Below, one piece after another: positions 1 through 8,496 of a DNA stretch of 64,000 nt. A program made the translations under genes and the position numbers. The stretch is from Sphingobacterium sp. PCS056. Its GTDB lineage: Bacteria > Bacteroidota > Bacteroidia > Sphingobacteriales > Sphingobacteriaceae. The notes below the pieces were generated by a model. It saw nothing but the letters and a program-made list of their open reading frames with translations. It made no database searches and was not told the origin of the DNA. The stretch covers positions 868,001 to 932,000 of the forward strand of contig NZ_CP096883.1 in assembly GCF_023273895.1 (NCBI RefSeq). The letters are read 5' to 3'. Within the stretch, counting starts at the first letter, position 1. The number at the start of each line of letters is the position of its first letter.

Positions 1-346
1 CAAATGCGACAATCACGTTCATACCTTCTTTCAAGAATCGTGCCGAATTTCCGAATAGAAATTTAGGAATATTGAACTGCTCATAGGTAGAATTATCCAT
101 CACTACGAAAAACTCATCCTCTTCATACAAATATTGATAATCGTTTGTTTCAACACGAGCAATTTCAACACTTTCGTCAACTCTAAAACGGTATTCTACT
201 AATTTACCAGTTTTCACATTACGCATTCTTGCTTGATAGAAAGCACGTAAATTACCTGGTGTACGATGTATATATTCCTCAACAGCTACTAATTCACCGT
301 TGAATCTTAAAACATTTCCTGACTTAACGTCTGATGCTTTTGCCAT
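1..346 (-). CDS. efp: Elongation factor P (partial, runs off left edge)
   Basis: EF-P binds the ribosome between the P and E sites and relieves stalling at consecutive prolines. Only the first 115 residues are inside the window. They begin MAKASDVKSGNVLRF and continue through the KOW-like domain I into domain II, and I read them directly from the reverse strand. The loop that is KPGKG in Escherichia coli, with the modified lysine, reads TPGNL here, so the tip residue is Asn32, neither Lys nor Arg. I believe this is normal for sphingobacterial EF-P, but it means the classical lysine and arginine modifications cannot occur at that position. The gene has its own candidate promoter and is separated by 75 bases from the ABC ATPase upstream. 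Identity is quite secure; the 3' part is outside the window. Confidence 0.93.
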   Translation of the reverse strand, partial: MAKASDVKSGNVLRFNGELVAVEEYIHRTPGNLRAFYQARMRNVKTGKLVEYRFRVDESVEIARVETNDYQYLYEEDEFFVVMDNSTYEQFNIPKFLFGNSARFLKEGMNVIVAF

Positions 347-378
347 GATTTAAACTTTTATAATTATTTTCTGAGTTA

Positions 379-386
379 CAAAACTA
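379..386 (-). promoter_or_regulatory. Candidate -7 element for efp
   Basis: The reverse strand reads TAGTTTTG, a perfect TAnnTTTG, 32 bases before the efp ATG in the gap after the ABC ATPase gene. No convincing TTG lies at the expected distance upstream, so this is only moderate evidence. Confidence 0.45.
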
Positions 387-421
387 CACAATCTAATCTT
401 TTTATAAAAATCTAATAATTA

Positions 422-1045
422 TCAGCTTTTATAATCCGATATGGACAATGTTTGATCACAAAAAAGATATTCTTTCTCTTGGTTTGAACAGATGATAAAC
501 AATCTATCGCTATGCTTAGTCTTATCGACCAGTGCCAGATACCACTCCTCTCCTGCACGATCTAGATTACTGGTTGGCTCATCCAACAAAACTATTGTGG
601 AGTCGCTACAGCAAGCTAAAGCCAATTTGACGCGTTGCTTCATTCCAGATGAAAAGTATTTGAGCTCTTTATCTATTGCTTTTTCAAGTCCTAATAATTG
701 AACGACCTCAAGCTCACTATATCCCGCTAGGTACTTTTTAAATTTAAAATGAAATTGTATCTGCTCACGCAGCGTAAATTCCTCTATTAATTCGACATAT
801 GGAGTAGCAAGAGATAGGTATTGAAATATTTCTTCTGCTTCAACTGTTTTATTATTCCATTCAAAGGAAATATTTCCCGCAGAAGGTGTTAAACTTCCCG
901 AGAGTACTTTTAACAGTGTTGACTTACCTGAACCATTGGGTCCAAGTATGGCGTATGATCGGCCAGATTCAAATGCATAATTGATATGCTTAAAAATCCA
1001 TTCGCGATTATATCGTCTACCTACATCTGTTAAAATAATCTTCAA
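422..1045 (-). CDS. ABC transporter ATP-binding protein
   Basis: A 207-residue single-domain ABC ATPase. The Walker A motif GPNGSGKST is at residues 35-43, a signature-like SSGMKQR near 132, and Walker B with D-loop as LLDEPTSNLD near 153-162. No membrane segment is visible and no permease lies next to it, so its transport partner and substrate are unknown. It starts 11 bases after lpxA stops and so probably belongs to the lpxD-lpxC/fabZ-lpxA transcript. That hints at an envelope role, but the link is by position only. The short length and lone ATPase resemble CcmA- or lipoprotein-type export ATPases; I cannot choose between them from sequence alone. Confidence 0.85.
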   Translation of the reverse strand: MKIILTDVGRRYNREWIFKHINYAFESGRSYAILGPNGSGKSTLLKVLSGSLTPSAGNISFEWNNKTVEAEEIFQYLSLATPYVELIEEFTLREQIQFHFKFKKYLAGYSELEVVQLLGLEKAIDKELKYFSSGMKQRVKLALACCSDSTIVLLDEPTSNLDRAGEEWYLALVDKTKHSDRLFIICSNQEKEYLFCDQTLSISDYKS

Positions 1046-1056
1046 AATACCTGCAA

Positions 1057-1845
1057 TTAAACAGCTCTTTGATTGAATCCCTTGATGACACCACGATTAG
1101 AGTTGCGTATAAAACCTAAGATTTCATCACGAATTTCTGTTGCCTGAAATTCTGCTTCAATGATCGCTGCTGCTTTTGTTAAATTTCTATTTTGAACAAA
1201 TAATACACGATAAATATTTTGTATTTCCGCTATTTGTTCTTCTGTAAAACCTCTTCTTCTTAAACCTACTGAATTAATTCCAGCATAAGAAATAGGTTCA
1301 CGTGCAGCTTTGATAAATGGAGGTACGTCTTTTCTTACTAATGTACCACCTGTCACAAAAGCATGCGAACCAATGGTACAGAATTGATGCACAGCTACCA
1401 TTCCTGCCAAGACCACATAATCGCCGACAGTAATATGTCCAGCTAATGTACTGCTATTGGAAAATATACAATAATCACCTATTATACAATCGTGTGCGAT
1501 ATGGCTATATGCCTGAATTAAGCAATTTTTACCGATTACGGTACGGAATCTATCCTTTGTACCTCTATTGATAGTAACGCATTCACGAATTGTCGTATTA
1601 TCTCCAATTTCAGCAGTGGTAATTTCTCCATCAAACTTCAAATCTTGAGGTTCACCTGAAATTACTGCTCCTGGATAAATTTTACAATTTTTCCCAATAC
1701 GTGCCCCATCCATAATTGTCACATTGGAACCGATCCACGTTCCCTCTCCAATCACTACATCCTTATGGATCGTAGCAAATGGTTCTACAACAACATTTTG
1801 AGCAATTTTTGCTTCTGGATGTATATAAGCTAACGGCTGTATCAT
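1057..1845 (-). CDS. lpxA: Acyl-ACP--UDP-N-acetylglucosamine O-acyltransferase
   Basis: LpxA catalyses the first step of lipid A synthesis, moving a 3-hydroxyacyl chain from acyl carrier protein to the 3-OH of UDP-GlcNAc in the cytoplasm. The 262-residue length matches the family. The N-terminal two thirds consists of hexapeptide repeats forming a left-handed beta helix (for example VVIGEG, ARIGKN, CIIGDY), and the catalytic histidine lies in the SHIAHDC segment near residue 122. The C-terminal helical part contains the typical GLRRRGFT segment. It lies 8 bases after lpxC/fabZ in a co-directional run with lpxD, so it is co-transcribed. Nothing is unusual. Confidence 0.97.
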   Translation of the reverse strand: MIQPLAYIHPEAKIAQNVVVEPFATIHKDVVIGEGTWIGSNVTIMDGARIGKNCKIYPGAVISGEPQDLKFDGEITTAEIGDNTTIRECVTINRGTKDRFRTVIGKNCLIQAYSHIAHDCIIGDYCIFSNSSTLAGHITVGDYVVLAGMVAVHQFCTIGSHAFVTGGTLVRKDVPPFIKAAREPISYAGINSVGLRRRGFTEEQIAEIQNIYRVLFVQNRNLTKAAAIIEAEFQATEIRDEILGFIRNSNRGVIKGFNQRAV

Positions 1846-1853
1846 CTCTACTA

Positions 1854-3248
1854 TTATTTTACTTTCACGATCTGAGCCATTAACTCAGCCTCGCAAACAA
1901 CTTTTTCACCTACCATAGCAACACCCTTCATTTTTGCAATGCCTCTACGGATAGGTTCCGTCAAATCACATCTAAAAATAATCGTATCACCTGGACTTAC
2001 TTGCACTTTAAAGCGTGCATTTTCTATTTTCAAGAATAATGTCAACCAATTTTCAGGATCCGGAACTGTACTTAATACTAAAATACCTCCAGTCTGTGCC
2101 ATAGCTTCAATCTGCAATACACCCGGAAAAATTGGCGCACCAGGAAAATGTCCCATGAATAAATCTTCATTCATTGTCACATTTTTCAAGCCCACTACAT
2201 GATTTTCTGTTAATTCTAAAATTTTATCAACCATTAACATGGGTTGACGATGAGGCAAAATCTTCATAATCTGAACCGTGTCATACACCGGTGTCATATT
2301 GGGATCATATACCTTTATCTTTTTTGTATTTTTATCCTTGCGGATTTGTTCTTTAATTTTCTTTGCAAAGGCCACATTGGCAGCATGTCCTGGTCTTGCA
2401 GCCATGACATGTCCTTTCAATGGTCTACCTACTAACGCTAAGTCACCTACCATATCCAATAACTTGTGACGTGCAGGTTCATTTTGATGACGCAACTGAA
2501 TATTGCTCAAGATACCTTCTTTTGCGACAGTAACATCATCACGATTGAATAAATGTGATAATTTCTTTAATTCTTCAGGAGAAGTCTCTTTATCTACGAT
2601 CACAATCGCATTACTCAAATCGCCGCCTTTAATCAAGCCATTGTCCACCAACATTTCTAATTCATGTAAAAAACAGAATGTTCTTGAGGAGGATATTTCT
2701 TTAGAAAAGTCTTCAATTTTATTAATCGCAGCATGCTGACTTCCTAAGACCGGAGAATTAAAATCAATCATACATGTTAAGCGATAACCATCAAGGGGCA
2801 TAGCGATGATTTCAACTTTGCGATCGGCTTCTATATGATGAATACTATTGGTGATTTCATAATAATCACGATCAGCGTCCAACTCTTCGAAACCTGCTTC
2901 TTCAAATTTTTTAATAAAAATTGCTGAGCTGCCATCTAGAATAGGTACTTCAGGTCCATCTATTTCGATTAATACGTTGTCAATCTGTAAACCTACTAAA
3001 GCTGCCATTAAATGTTCAATGGTACTTACACTTGCACCATGCTGTGAAATGGTTGTACCTCTTGATGTATCTGTCACGTTATCTGCATCAACCAGTACTT
3101 CAGGCTGACCATCTAAATCAATTCTTTTAAACTTATACCAATGATTTTCAGGAGCTGGTTTTATCGTCATCGAAACAGTTTTACCTGTATGTAAACCCAC
3201 TCCGGATATAACCACATCTTGCTTGATGGTTCTTTGTTTTACATTCAT
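1854..3248 (-). CDS. lpxC/fabZ: Bifunctional UDP-3-O-acyl-GlcNAc deacetylase / 3-hydroxyacyl-ACP dehydratase
   Basis: A fusion of LpxC (committed zinc-dependent deacetylation of lipid A precursor) and FabZ (beta-hydroxyacyl-ACP dehydratase of fatty acid elongation). Residues 1 to about 300 are LpxC, with zinc-binding segments TIEHLMAAL and RHKLLDMVGD and the late histidine in KGHVMAARPGH. Residues from about 315 on are FabZ, with ILPHRQPMLMVD and the active-site HFPGAPIFPGVLQIEA. This fusion is a known Bacteroidota trait and couples lipid A and fatty acid supply. The longest frame begins with TTG 21 bases upstream (3269). I prefer the ATG at 3248 (MNVKQRTIKQ); another ATG is at 3257. It sits between lpxD and lpxA. 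Confidence 0.96.
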   Translation of the reverse strand: MNVKQRTIKQDVVISGVGLHTGKTVSMTIKPAPENHWYKFKRIDLDGQPEVLVDADNVTDTSRGTTISQHGASVSTIEHLMAALVGLQIDNVLIEIDGPEVPILDGSSAIFIKKFEEAGFEELDADRDYYEITNSIHHIEADRKVEIIAMPLDGYRLTCMIDFNSPVLGSQHAAINKIEDFSKEISSSRTFCFLHELEMLVDNGLIKGGDLSNAIVIVDKETSPEELKKLSHLFNRDDVTVAKEGILSNIQLRHQNEPARHKLLDMVGDLALVGRPLKGHVMAARPGHAANVAFAKKIKEQIRKDKNTKKIKVYDPNMTPVYDTVQIMKILPHRQPMLMVDKILELTENHVVGLKNVTMNEDLFMGHFPGAPIFPGVLQIEAMAQTGGILVLSTVPDPENWLTLFLKIENARFKVQVSPGDTIIFRCDLTEPIRRGIAKMKGVAMVGEKVVCEAELMAQIVKVK

Positions 3249-3287
3249 TTCTACCATATATTTAATCAAAATCGACCATAAGGTTCT

Positions 3288-4331
3288 TTATGATTTCAAA
3301 TTTTCCTTTAACAATCGTTCTAATTCTCTCACTCGTTTTTCCAAATCAGGCAATTTCGCATAAATAACTTGCGATCTCATATTTGACTGATAGGCCAAAA
3401 CTGGACTTCCTGCCCACTTTTTATCCGCCTCCACAATTGATCTATTGATTCCGGACTGCGCCTGCACTTGGCTTCGATCAGCAATACTGATATGTCCTAC
3501 CACACCAACTTGACCTCCTAAAATCACATTTTCACCGATTTTACTACTGCCAGAAACACCCGTCTGAGCAGCTATAACGGTATTTTTCCCTAACTCCACG
3601 TTGTGGGCGATTTGAATCAAGTTGTCCAATTTCACCCCTTTATGTAATATGGTCGAACCCATAGTCGCACGGTCAATAACCGTATTAGCACCTATTTCGA
3701 TATCATCTTCAATAATTACATTTCCGATTTGCGGAACTTTTGTATAAGTACCATCTTCCTGTGGAGCAAAGCCAAAACCATCAGATCCAACAACTGTTCC
3801 TGAATGTACCGTTACATTGCTCCCCAAAATACAATCTTGATAAATCTTAACTCCAGGAAATAATGTGCTATTGTCTCCAATCACGACATGATCTCCAATA
3901 TAGACTTGAGGATAAATCTTGACATTCTTACCGATTTTGCAAGCCTTGCCGATATAGACGAAAGCTCCTATATAACCGTCTTCGCCTATTTCAGTCGTAT
4001 CATGCACATATGATGGTTCTTCTCGACCTTTTCGGTCCAAACGGACCTCATTATAGAGATTCAATAGTGTTGAGAATGCCGTGTAAGCATTTTTAACACG
4101 AATCAATGTTAACGTTGATTTTGGAGTCGCTAATAATTGTTGATCTTCATTAACAATGACAATAGAAGCATTAGTTTCATATAAAAATTGCTCATATTTA
4201 GGATTTGATAGAAATGAAAGATCCCCTAGAGAAGCTTCTTCTATTTTCGCTAAATTTGAGACTTCTATATCAGGATTCCCCTCTATTGATCCATTTAATA
4301 AGGATGCTATTTGTTGAGCAGTAAATTGCAT
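3288..4331 (-). CDS. lpxD: UDP-3-O-(3-hydroxyacyl)glucosamine N-acyltransferase
   Basis: LpxD adds the second, N-linked hydroxyacyl chain to the lipid A precursor after LpxC. The 347 residues match the family. An N-terminal uridine-binding domain (about 1-100) is followed by hexapeptide repeats forming a left-handed beta helix, with the catalytic histidine in LIQIAHNVELG near 243 and a C-terminal helix (ending LEKRVRELERLLKENLKS) that builds the trimer. It is the first lpx gene after the HD-domain gene (33-base gap) and is followed closely by lpxC/fabZ. The order lpxD-lpxC/fabZ-lpxA is typical of Bacteroidota. Confidence 0.97.
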   Translation of the reverse strand: MQFTAQQIASLLNGSIEGNPDIEVSNLAKIEEASLGDLSFLSNPKYEQFLYETNASIVIVNEDQQLLATPKSTLTLIRVKNAYTAFSTLLNLYNEVRLDRKGREEPSYVHDTTEIGEDGYIGAFVYIGKACKIGKNVKIYPQVYIGDHVVIGDNSTLFPGVKIYQDCILGSNVTVHSGTVVGSDGFGFAPQEDGTYTKVPQIGNVIIEDDIEIGANTVIDRATMGSTILHKGVKLDNLIQIAHNVELGKNTVIAAQTGVSGSSKIGENVILGGQVGVVGHISIADRSQVQAQSGINRSIVEADKKWAGSPVLAYQSNMRSQVIYAKLPDLEKRVRELERLLKENLKS

Positions 4332-4364
4332 GCTACAAAGCTATGTTTTTTTATTATATTTTAA

Positions 4365-5615
4365 TTATTTTTTAGATGGAATTGATATATATCCGAGCTC
4401 TTTTGGATAACACAGAGCAAACTTTTGCACTTTTTTTGCTAATGCCTCTAAATTTGATAAATCTGATGCTTCTGCAATATCAATTATCTCTCCGGTCTTC
4501 ATTAATATCTTAATGGTATCATGATGAAGGTCATATGCACTATTGTGAATGGCCTGTGTAAAGACATAATATTGCAACTCATCGTCACTTACCTTAAAAT
4601 GATCCTTTACACGTTGATAAACCAGATCCATCAGCTCATCCGAAAACGGCTCGTTGCTCATAATGGTACGATATAACTCACGACTCATCAGTTTTTGACA
4701 CATTGCCCGCAGAATATCATCTTCATGTTGCGCCCACGTTTTTATAGCAGACATAATATCTGTATCATCTAAACGGGTGAACCAGTCAAGATGTAACTCA
4801 TCGGCTAAGAAATTATTTTTATCAATTTTCTGCGTTAAGAACCACCTAAAAGCAGGTGTTGCAAATAGGCTGATCCCCTTACTTGAAAGTTCCTTTGCTC
4901 GTTTAAGTATTTTAATTAATAACTGTTCGGCACCAACGACGGTCTTATGCAAATAAACCTGCCAATACATTAATCGTCTGGCAATCAAGAATTTTTCTAC
5001 GGAATAGATCCCCTTTTCCTCTACAACTAATTCGTCATCCACAACGGCCAGCATGGCGATGATGCGGTCAAATGAAATCACTCCCTCCGATACTCCTGTA
5101 AAAAAACTATCTCTATTCAAGTAATCCATTCGATCGGTATCCAACTGACCAGAAACCAGTTGATGGAAAAAATTGCGATGGTACTGATTATTAAAAATGG
5201 TAATGGCCAAATCTAGTTTTCCACCAAATTCTTTATTAATACGATCCATTAATAGCGATGACAACATCTCATGAGAAACGCCATCAATAATGGTATGTTC
5301 CAAAGAGTGAGAAAAAGGACCGTGACCGATATCATGCAGCAGAATAGCTGCAAGCACAGCTTCCTGTTCTTGCTCACTGATCTCGATACCTTTGCTTTTC
5401 AGGGTTTCCAAAGCTAGCGACATGAGATGCATCGCGCCTATTGCATGCTGAAACCGCGTATGCAAAGCTCCCGGATAGACCAAATGCGTCATACTGACTT
5501 GCTTGATATAGCGTAAACGCTGAAAGTAAGGATGCTGTATGAGTTCAAAAATTAATCCTGGAGGTATGGAAACAAATCCATATACAGGGTCATTTATTAT
5601 CTTTTTCTTAATCAA
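4365..5615 (-). CDS. HD-domain phosphohydrolase (dGTPase/SpoT-like fold)
   Basis: A 416-residue protein with a complete HD metal-binding set: the first histidine in RFQHAIGAMH near 56, HD in LLHDIGHGPFSHSLEH near 93, and a downstream aspartate in DTDRMDYLNRD near 158. Proteins of this group hydrolyse nucleotides such as dNTPs or related phosphoesters; the substrate here is not known. The only plausible start is TTG at 5615 (MIKKKIINDPVYGF), because an in-frame stop lies 36 bases upstream with no ATG between. It heads the lpx transcript with a good promoter upstream, so its activity may be linked to envelope synthesis or to DNA precursor control; that is inference. Nearest relatives are COG1078-type HD proteins. 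Confidence 0.88.
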   Translation of the reverse strand: MIKKKIINDPVYGFVSIPPGLIFELIQHPYFQRLRYIKQVSMTHLVYPGALHTRFQHAIGAMHLMSLALETLKSKGIEISEQEQEAVLAAILLHDIGHGPFSHSLEHTIIDGVSHEMLSSLLMDRINKEFGGKLDLAITIFNNQYHRNFFHQLVSGQLDTDRMDYLNRDSFFTGVSEGVISFDRIIAMLAVVDDELVVEEKGIYSVEKFLIARRLMYWQVYLHKTVVGAEQLLIKILKRAKELSSKGISLFATPAFRWFLTQKIDKNNFLADELHLDWFTRLDDTDIMSAIKTWAQHEDDILRAMCQKLMSRELYRTIMSNEPFSDELMDLVYQRVKDHFKVSDDELQYYVFTQAIHNSAYDLHHDTIKILMKTGEIIDIAEASDLSNLEALAKKVQKFALCYPKELGYISIPSKK

Positions 5616-5734
5616 CTTATAAATGTATTATATCTTATTTTAATACGACAAACAATAGTCCAATAAAATTGTTGCTCCTTTATAATAAAGTTGAGCCAGT
5701 TTATTTCTCTCTTCTAGGAGTTAAATATTTAGCA

Positions 5735-5763
5735 CAAATATAATTAGTTTAAGTCGTTAACAA
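5735..5763 (-). promoter_or_regulatory. Promoter of the HD-lpx operon
   Basis: The reverse strand carries TTG (5761-5763), 18 bases, then TATATTTG (5735-5742), matching the Bacteroidota housekeeping consensus TTG-N19-TAnnTTTG within one base of spacing. It points into the HD/lpxD/lpxC/fabZ/lpxA run, about 120 bases before the first start codon. The rest of the 296-base gap (5616-5911) shows no other feature I can support. Confidence 0.6.
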
Positions 5764-5911
5764 GTGTTAAAAATAATACGCTAAGCGCCTTTTTTATTTA
5801 AGTTCGTACTTATTATCATAAAAAATCAAAAAACACGCGATTACTCCCCTAACTACCTAAACACAAAAACAAAGGAATTGAATCGTTTTTGATTACAGTA
5901 AATAAAACAAC

Positions 5912-7465
5912 ATGCAAAAAACACATATACTTTGGGCAGATGATGAAATTGACTTTTTAAAGCCTCATATTCTTTTACTAGAGGAAAGAGGTTATAAAGT
6001 CAAGACAGTAAATAATGGAAATGATGCGGTCGATGCGTTTAAGGAAGGTGTATTTGATCTAGTCTTCCTCGATGAAAACATGCCCGGCTTGACTGGTCTG
6101 GAAACATTGGTGATATTAAAATCGATCAATCCGACAGTACCAACGGTACTGGTCACTAAAAATGAAGAAGAACACGTCATGGAGGATGCCATTGGATCCA
6201 AAATCGACGATTACTTAATAAAACCTGTTAACCCCAAACAGATTCTCTTGACCATCAAAAAGCTGACAGAGAATAAAAGACTGGTGAATGAGAAAACATC
6301 TATGGCTTATCAACAAGATTTTAGAAACTTGGGTATGGTCTTGAATGATGATCTCAATTTTAAACAATGGATAGAGGCTTATAGAAAGCTGATATATTGG
6401 GAGCTTTCTTTAGAAAAATTAGAAGATGCTGGCATGCATGATATCTTGAAGATGCAAAAGTCAGAAGCTAATGTACAGTTTTCAAAGTTTATCGAGCGCA
6501 ACTACTTGAACTGGATGAAAAATCCGGATCAGTCTCCAATTTTATCTCATCAGCTTTTCAAGAAAAAGGTATTTCCGCAACTCACAGAAGATAAACCCAC
6601 ATTTTTCTTTTTGATTGACAATTTGCGTTATGATCAATGGAAAGTGATCAATGAAGTGATTACCGATTATTTTAGATTGGAAGAAGAGGATACCTATTAC
6701 AGTATTCTGCCTACAGCTACCCAATATGCCCGAAACGCTATTTTTAGTGGATTGACACCTTTAGAAATGGAGAAAAGATTTCCTAAAATGTGGCAAAATG
6801 ATGAAGATGAAGGTGGTAAAAATTTATATGAGGATAAATTTTTGGAGGATCAGATCACACGTGTATACCGCAAACCGATTAAACATTCCTATACTAAGGT
6901 ATTGACCTTAGATCAGGGAAAAGATGTCGTAGACAGCCTGAGCAACTTAATGCAAAACAATCTCAATGTTCTCGTGTACAACTTCGTTGATATGCTTTCG
7001 CACGCAAGAACAGATATGGCTATGATCCGTGAGTTGGCCAATAATGAAGCGGCATACCGTTCATTGACGTTGTCCTGGTTTGAGCATTCTCCTTTATTTG
7101 AGGCGCTCAAATGGTTATCTCAGCGCAACGTCAAGGTGATCATAACGACTGATCACGGAACTATAAAAGTAAAAAAACCGAGCAAAATAGTGGGCGATCG
7201 TAATACCAATACCAACTTGAGGTACAAACAGGGTAAAAACTTAAACTTTATTGATAAGGACGTTTTTTTTATCAAAAATCCACATGACGCACAACTTCCA
7301 AAGTTACATATGAGTTCTTGTTTCGTATTTGCCAAAGAGGAGTCTTATTTTGTATATCCAAACAATTACAACCAATTTGTCAATTATTTTAATGAAACTT
7401 TTCAGCATGGAGGAATTTCATTGGAAGAAATGATTATTCCTTTTGCTACTTATACGTCCAAATAA
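5912..7465 (+). CDS. porX: PorX-type response regulator with PglZ phosphatase domain
   Basis: PorX is the response regulator of the PorX/PorY system that controls type IX secretion genes in Bacteroidota. The 517 residues split into a receiver domain (1 to about 125; acidic DDE at 10-12, phospho-acceptor Asp54 in LVFLDENMPG, conserved Lys in LIKPVNP), a helical linker, and an alkaline-phosphatase-superfamily PglZ domain (about 200-515). The latter shows metal/nucleophile segments DNLRYDQW, TATQYARNAIF, DMLSHARTD and TTDHGT. Known PorX proteins bind zinc and hydrolyse cyclic oligonucleotides through this domain; that is family knowledge. No porY kinase is adjacent. tsaE follows 13 bases later, and an ECF sigma gene lies two genes on, a suggestive arrangement because PorX is reported to act with the ECF sigma SigP. 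Confidence 0.95.
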   Translation: MQKTHILWADDEIDFLKPHILLLEERGYKVKTVNNGNDAVDAFKEGVFDLVFLDENMPGLTGLETLVILKSINPTVPTVLVTKNEEEHVMEDAIGSKIDDYLIKPVNPKQILLTIKKLTENKRLVNEKTSMAYQQDFRNLGMVLNDDLNFKQWIEAYRKLIYWELSLEKLEDAGMHDILKMQKSEANVQFSKFIERNYLNWMKNPDQSPILSHQLFKKKVFPQLTEDKPTFFFLIDNLRYDQWKVINEVITDYFRLEEEDTYYSILPTATQYARNAIFSGLTPLEMEKRFPKMWQNDEDEGGKNLYEDKFLEDQITRVYRKPIKHSYTKVLTLDQGKDVVDSLSNLMQNNLNVLVYNFVDMLSHARTDMAMIRELANNEAAYRSLTLSWFEHSPLFEALKWLSQRNVKVIITTDHGTIKVKKPSKIVGDRNTNTNLRYKQGKNLNFIDKDVFFIKNPHDAQLPKLHMSSCFVFAKEESYFVYPNNYNQFVNYFNETFQHGGISLEEMIIPFATYTSK

Positions 7466-7474
7466 CTAATTTTG
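7443..7474 (+). promoter_or_regulatory. Internal promoter for tsaE
   Basis: TTG at 7443-7445, a 21-base spacer, then a perfect -7 element TAATTTTG at 7467-7474. It lies inside the last codons of porX and ends only 4 bases before the tsaE ATG, implying a leader of about 0-1 base if used. Confidence 0.55.
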
Positions 7475-7478
7475 CAGC

Positions 7479-7889
7479 ATGGTAATCGAAGTCAATCAAC
7501 TATCGGAGTTAGATCATGCTGCAAAACTCCTTTTAAATTCTTTTCCTGATGACCGCGTTTTTCTTTTTTACGGAAATATGGGCGCAGGTAAAACAACCTT
7601 TATAAAGGCTCTTTGTAAGGTACTAGAGGTAGAAGACAATACTTCTAGCCCTACGTTTTCGATTGTCAATGAATATAGCTCATCCCAAGGTCCAATATTC
7701 CATTTCGATTTTTACAGAATAAAAGAAGAAGAAGAAGCCTACGACTTCGGTTATGAAGACTATTTTTACTCTGGAAATTATTGTTTCGTAGAGTGGCCTA
7801 ATAGAATCCCCAACTTGCTGCCTGATGATGCTAAAACAATCGAAATTGAGATCACCTCATCGACCAGCAGAAAAATAATCATAAAATAG
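7479..7889 (+). CDS. tsaE: tRNA threonylcarbamoyladenosine biosynthesis ATPase TsaE
   Basis: TsaE is the small P-loop ATPase that works with TsaB and TsaD to place the t6A modification at position 37 of ANN-decoding tRNAs. The 136-residue length fits. The Walker A loop GNMGAGKTT is at 32-40, followed by the family segments SSPTFSIVNEY and HFDFYRI and a late FVEWPNRI. The window also contains the tsaC-type gene for the first t6A step (19949-20527), but the two are unlinked. It follows porX by 13 bases and has a promoter candidate within the porX end, so it may be read both from porX and independently. Confidence 0.95.
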   Translation: MVIEVNQLSELDHAAKLLLNSFPDDRVFLFYGNMGAGKTTFIKALCKVLEVEDNTSSPTFSIVNEYSSSQGPIFHFDFYRIKEEEEAYDFGYEDYFYSGNYCFVEWPNRIPNLLPDDAKTIEIEITSSTSRKIIIK

Positions 7890-7900
7890 TTGCACCCCAC

Positions 7901-7928
7901 GCAACCTTTGCCTTTTATCTTACGTCTT
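7901..7928 (+). promoter_or_regulatory. ECF-type promoter before the sigma gene
   Basis: GCAACC at 7901-7906 (AAC-type -35 followed by TTT) and CGTCTT at 7923-7928 are separated by exactly 16 bases, the classical geometry of ECF sigma promoters and quite unlike the TAnnTTTG class found elsewhere here. It sits 22 bases before the sigma factor start and suggests autoregulation. Confidence 0.6.
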
Positions 7929-7950
7929 CCTAATATAAACTGACTAAATT

Positions 7951-8496
7951 TTGGAAAACGTAAGTATAGATTCAATATGGAAAAAATGTCTTCATGGAGA
8001 CAGAAAAGCTCAATACCATCTGTATCAATTGTTTTCTAAAAAAATGTATGTGGTCTGCCTTCGCTATGCAAATGATAGCTTGGAAGCAGAGGATATACTT
8101 CAAATTGGTTTTGTAAAAGTCTTCACTAAATCGCACTTATTTTCAGATCATGGATCTTTAGAAGGATGGATTAGAAAAATTATGGTCAACACTGCAATTG
8201 AGGTACAAAGAAAAAATAAAATCAGCTATGTAGAACCTCTTGAAAATGAGATCACTCACCAAAGAACACATCATACAGAGGGTGATCATCTACATTACAA
8301 AGATCTCATAACACTGATACATCAATTGCCTATCGGATACCGTACCGTATTTAATCTATATGCTATCGAAGGTTATACTCATAAGGAAATCGCAGAGATG
8401 CTCCGTATTAGTGAAGGAAATTCAAAATCCCAATTATCACGAGCGAGACAATGGTTGCAAACAAGATTATTAAAAATTGAGGCATTAACGTTATGA
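7951..8496 (+). CDS. ECF RNA polymerase sigma factor
   Basis: A 181-residue sigma-70-family protein of ECF size. Region 2 spans about 10-85 (HLYQLFSKKMYVVCLRYANDSLEAEDILQIGFVKVF), and region 4 spans about 115-170 with the helix-turn-helix GYTHKEIAEMLRISEGNSKSQLSRAR. The start is TTG at 7951: an in-frame stop lies two codons upstream, and the next ATG (residue 32) would remove half of region 2. Its last four bases overlap the start of the membrane anti-sigma-like gene, indicating translational coupling. An ECF-type promoter immediately upstream suggests it activates itself. Whether it corresponds functionally to SigP, the PorX partner, cannot be decided from sequence. Confidence 0.93.
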   Translation: MENVSIDSIWKKCLHGDRKAQYHLYQLFSKKMYVVCLRYANDSLEAEDILQIGFVKVFTKSHLFSDHGSLEGWIRKIMVNTAIEVQRKNKISYVEPLENEITHQRTHHTEGDHLHYKDLITLIHQLPIGYRTVFNLYAIEGYTHKEIAEMLRISEGNSKSQLSRARQWLQTRLLKIEALTL

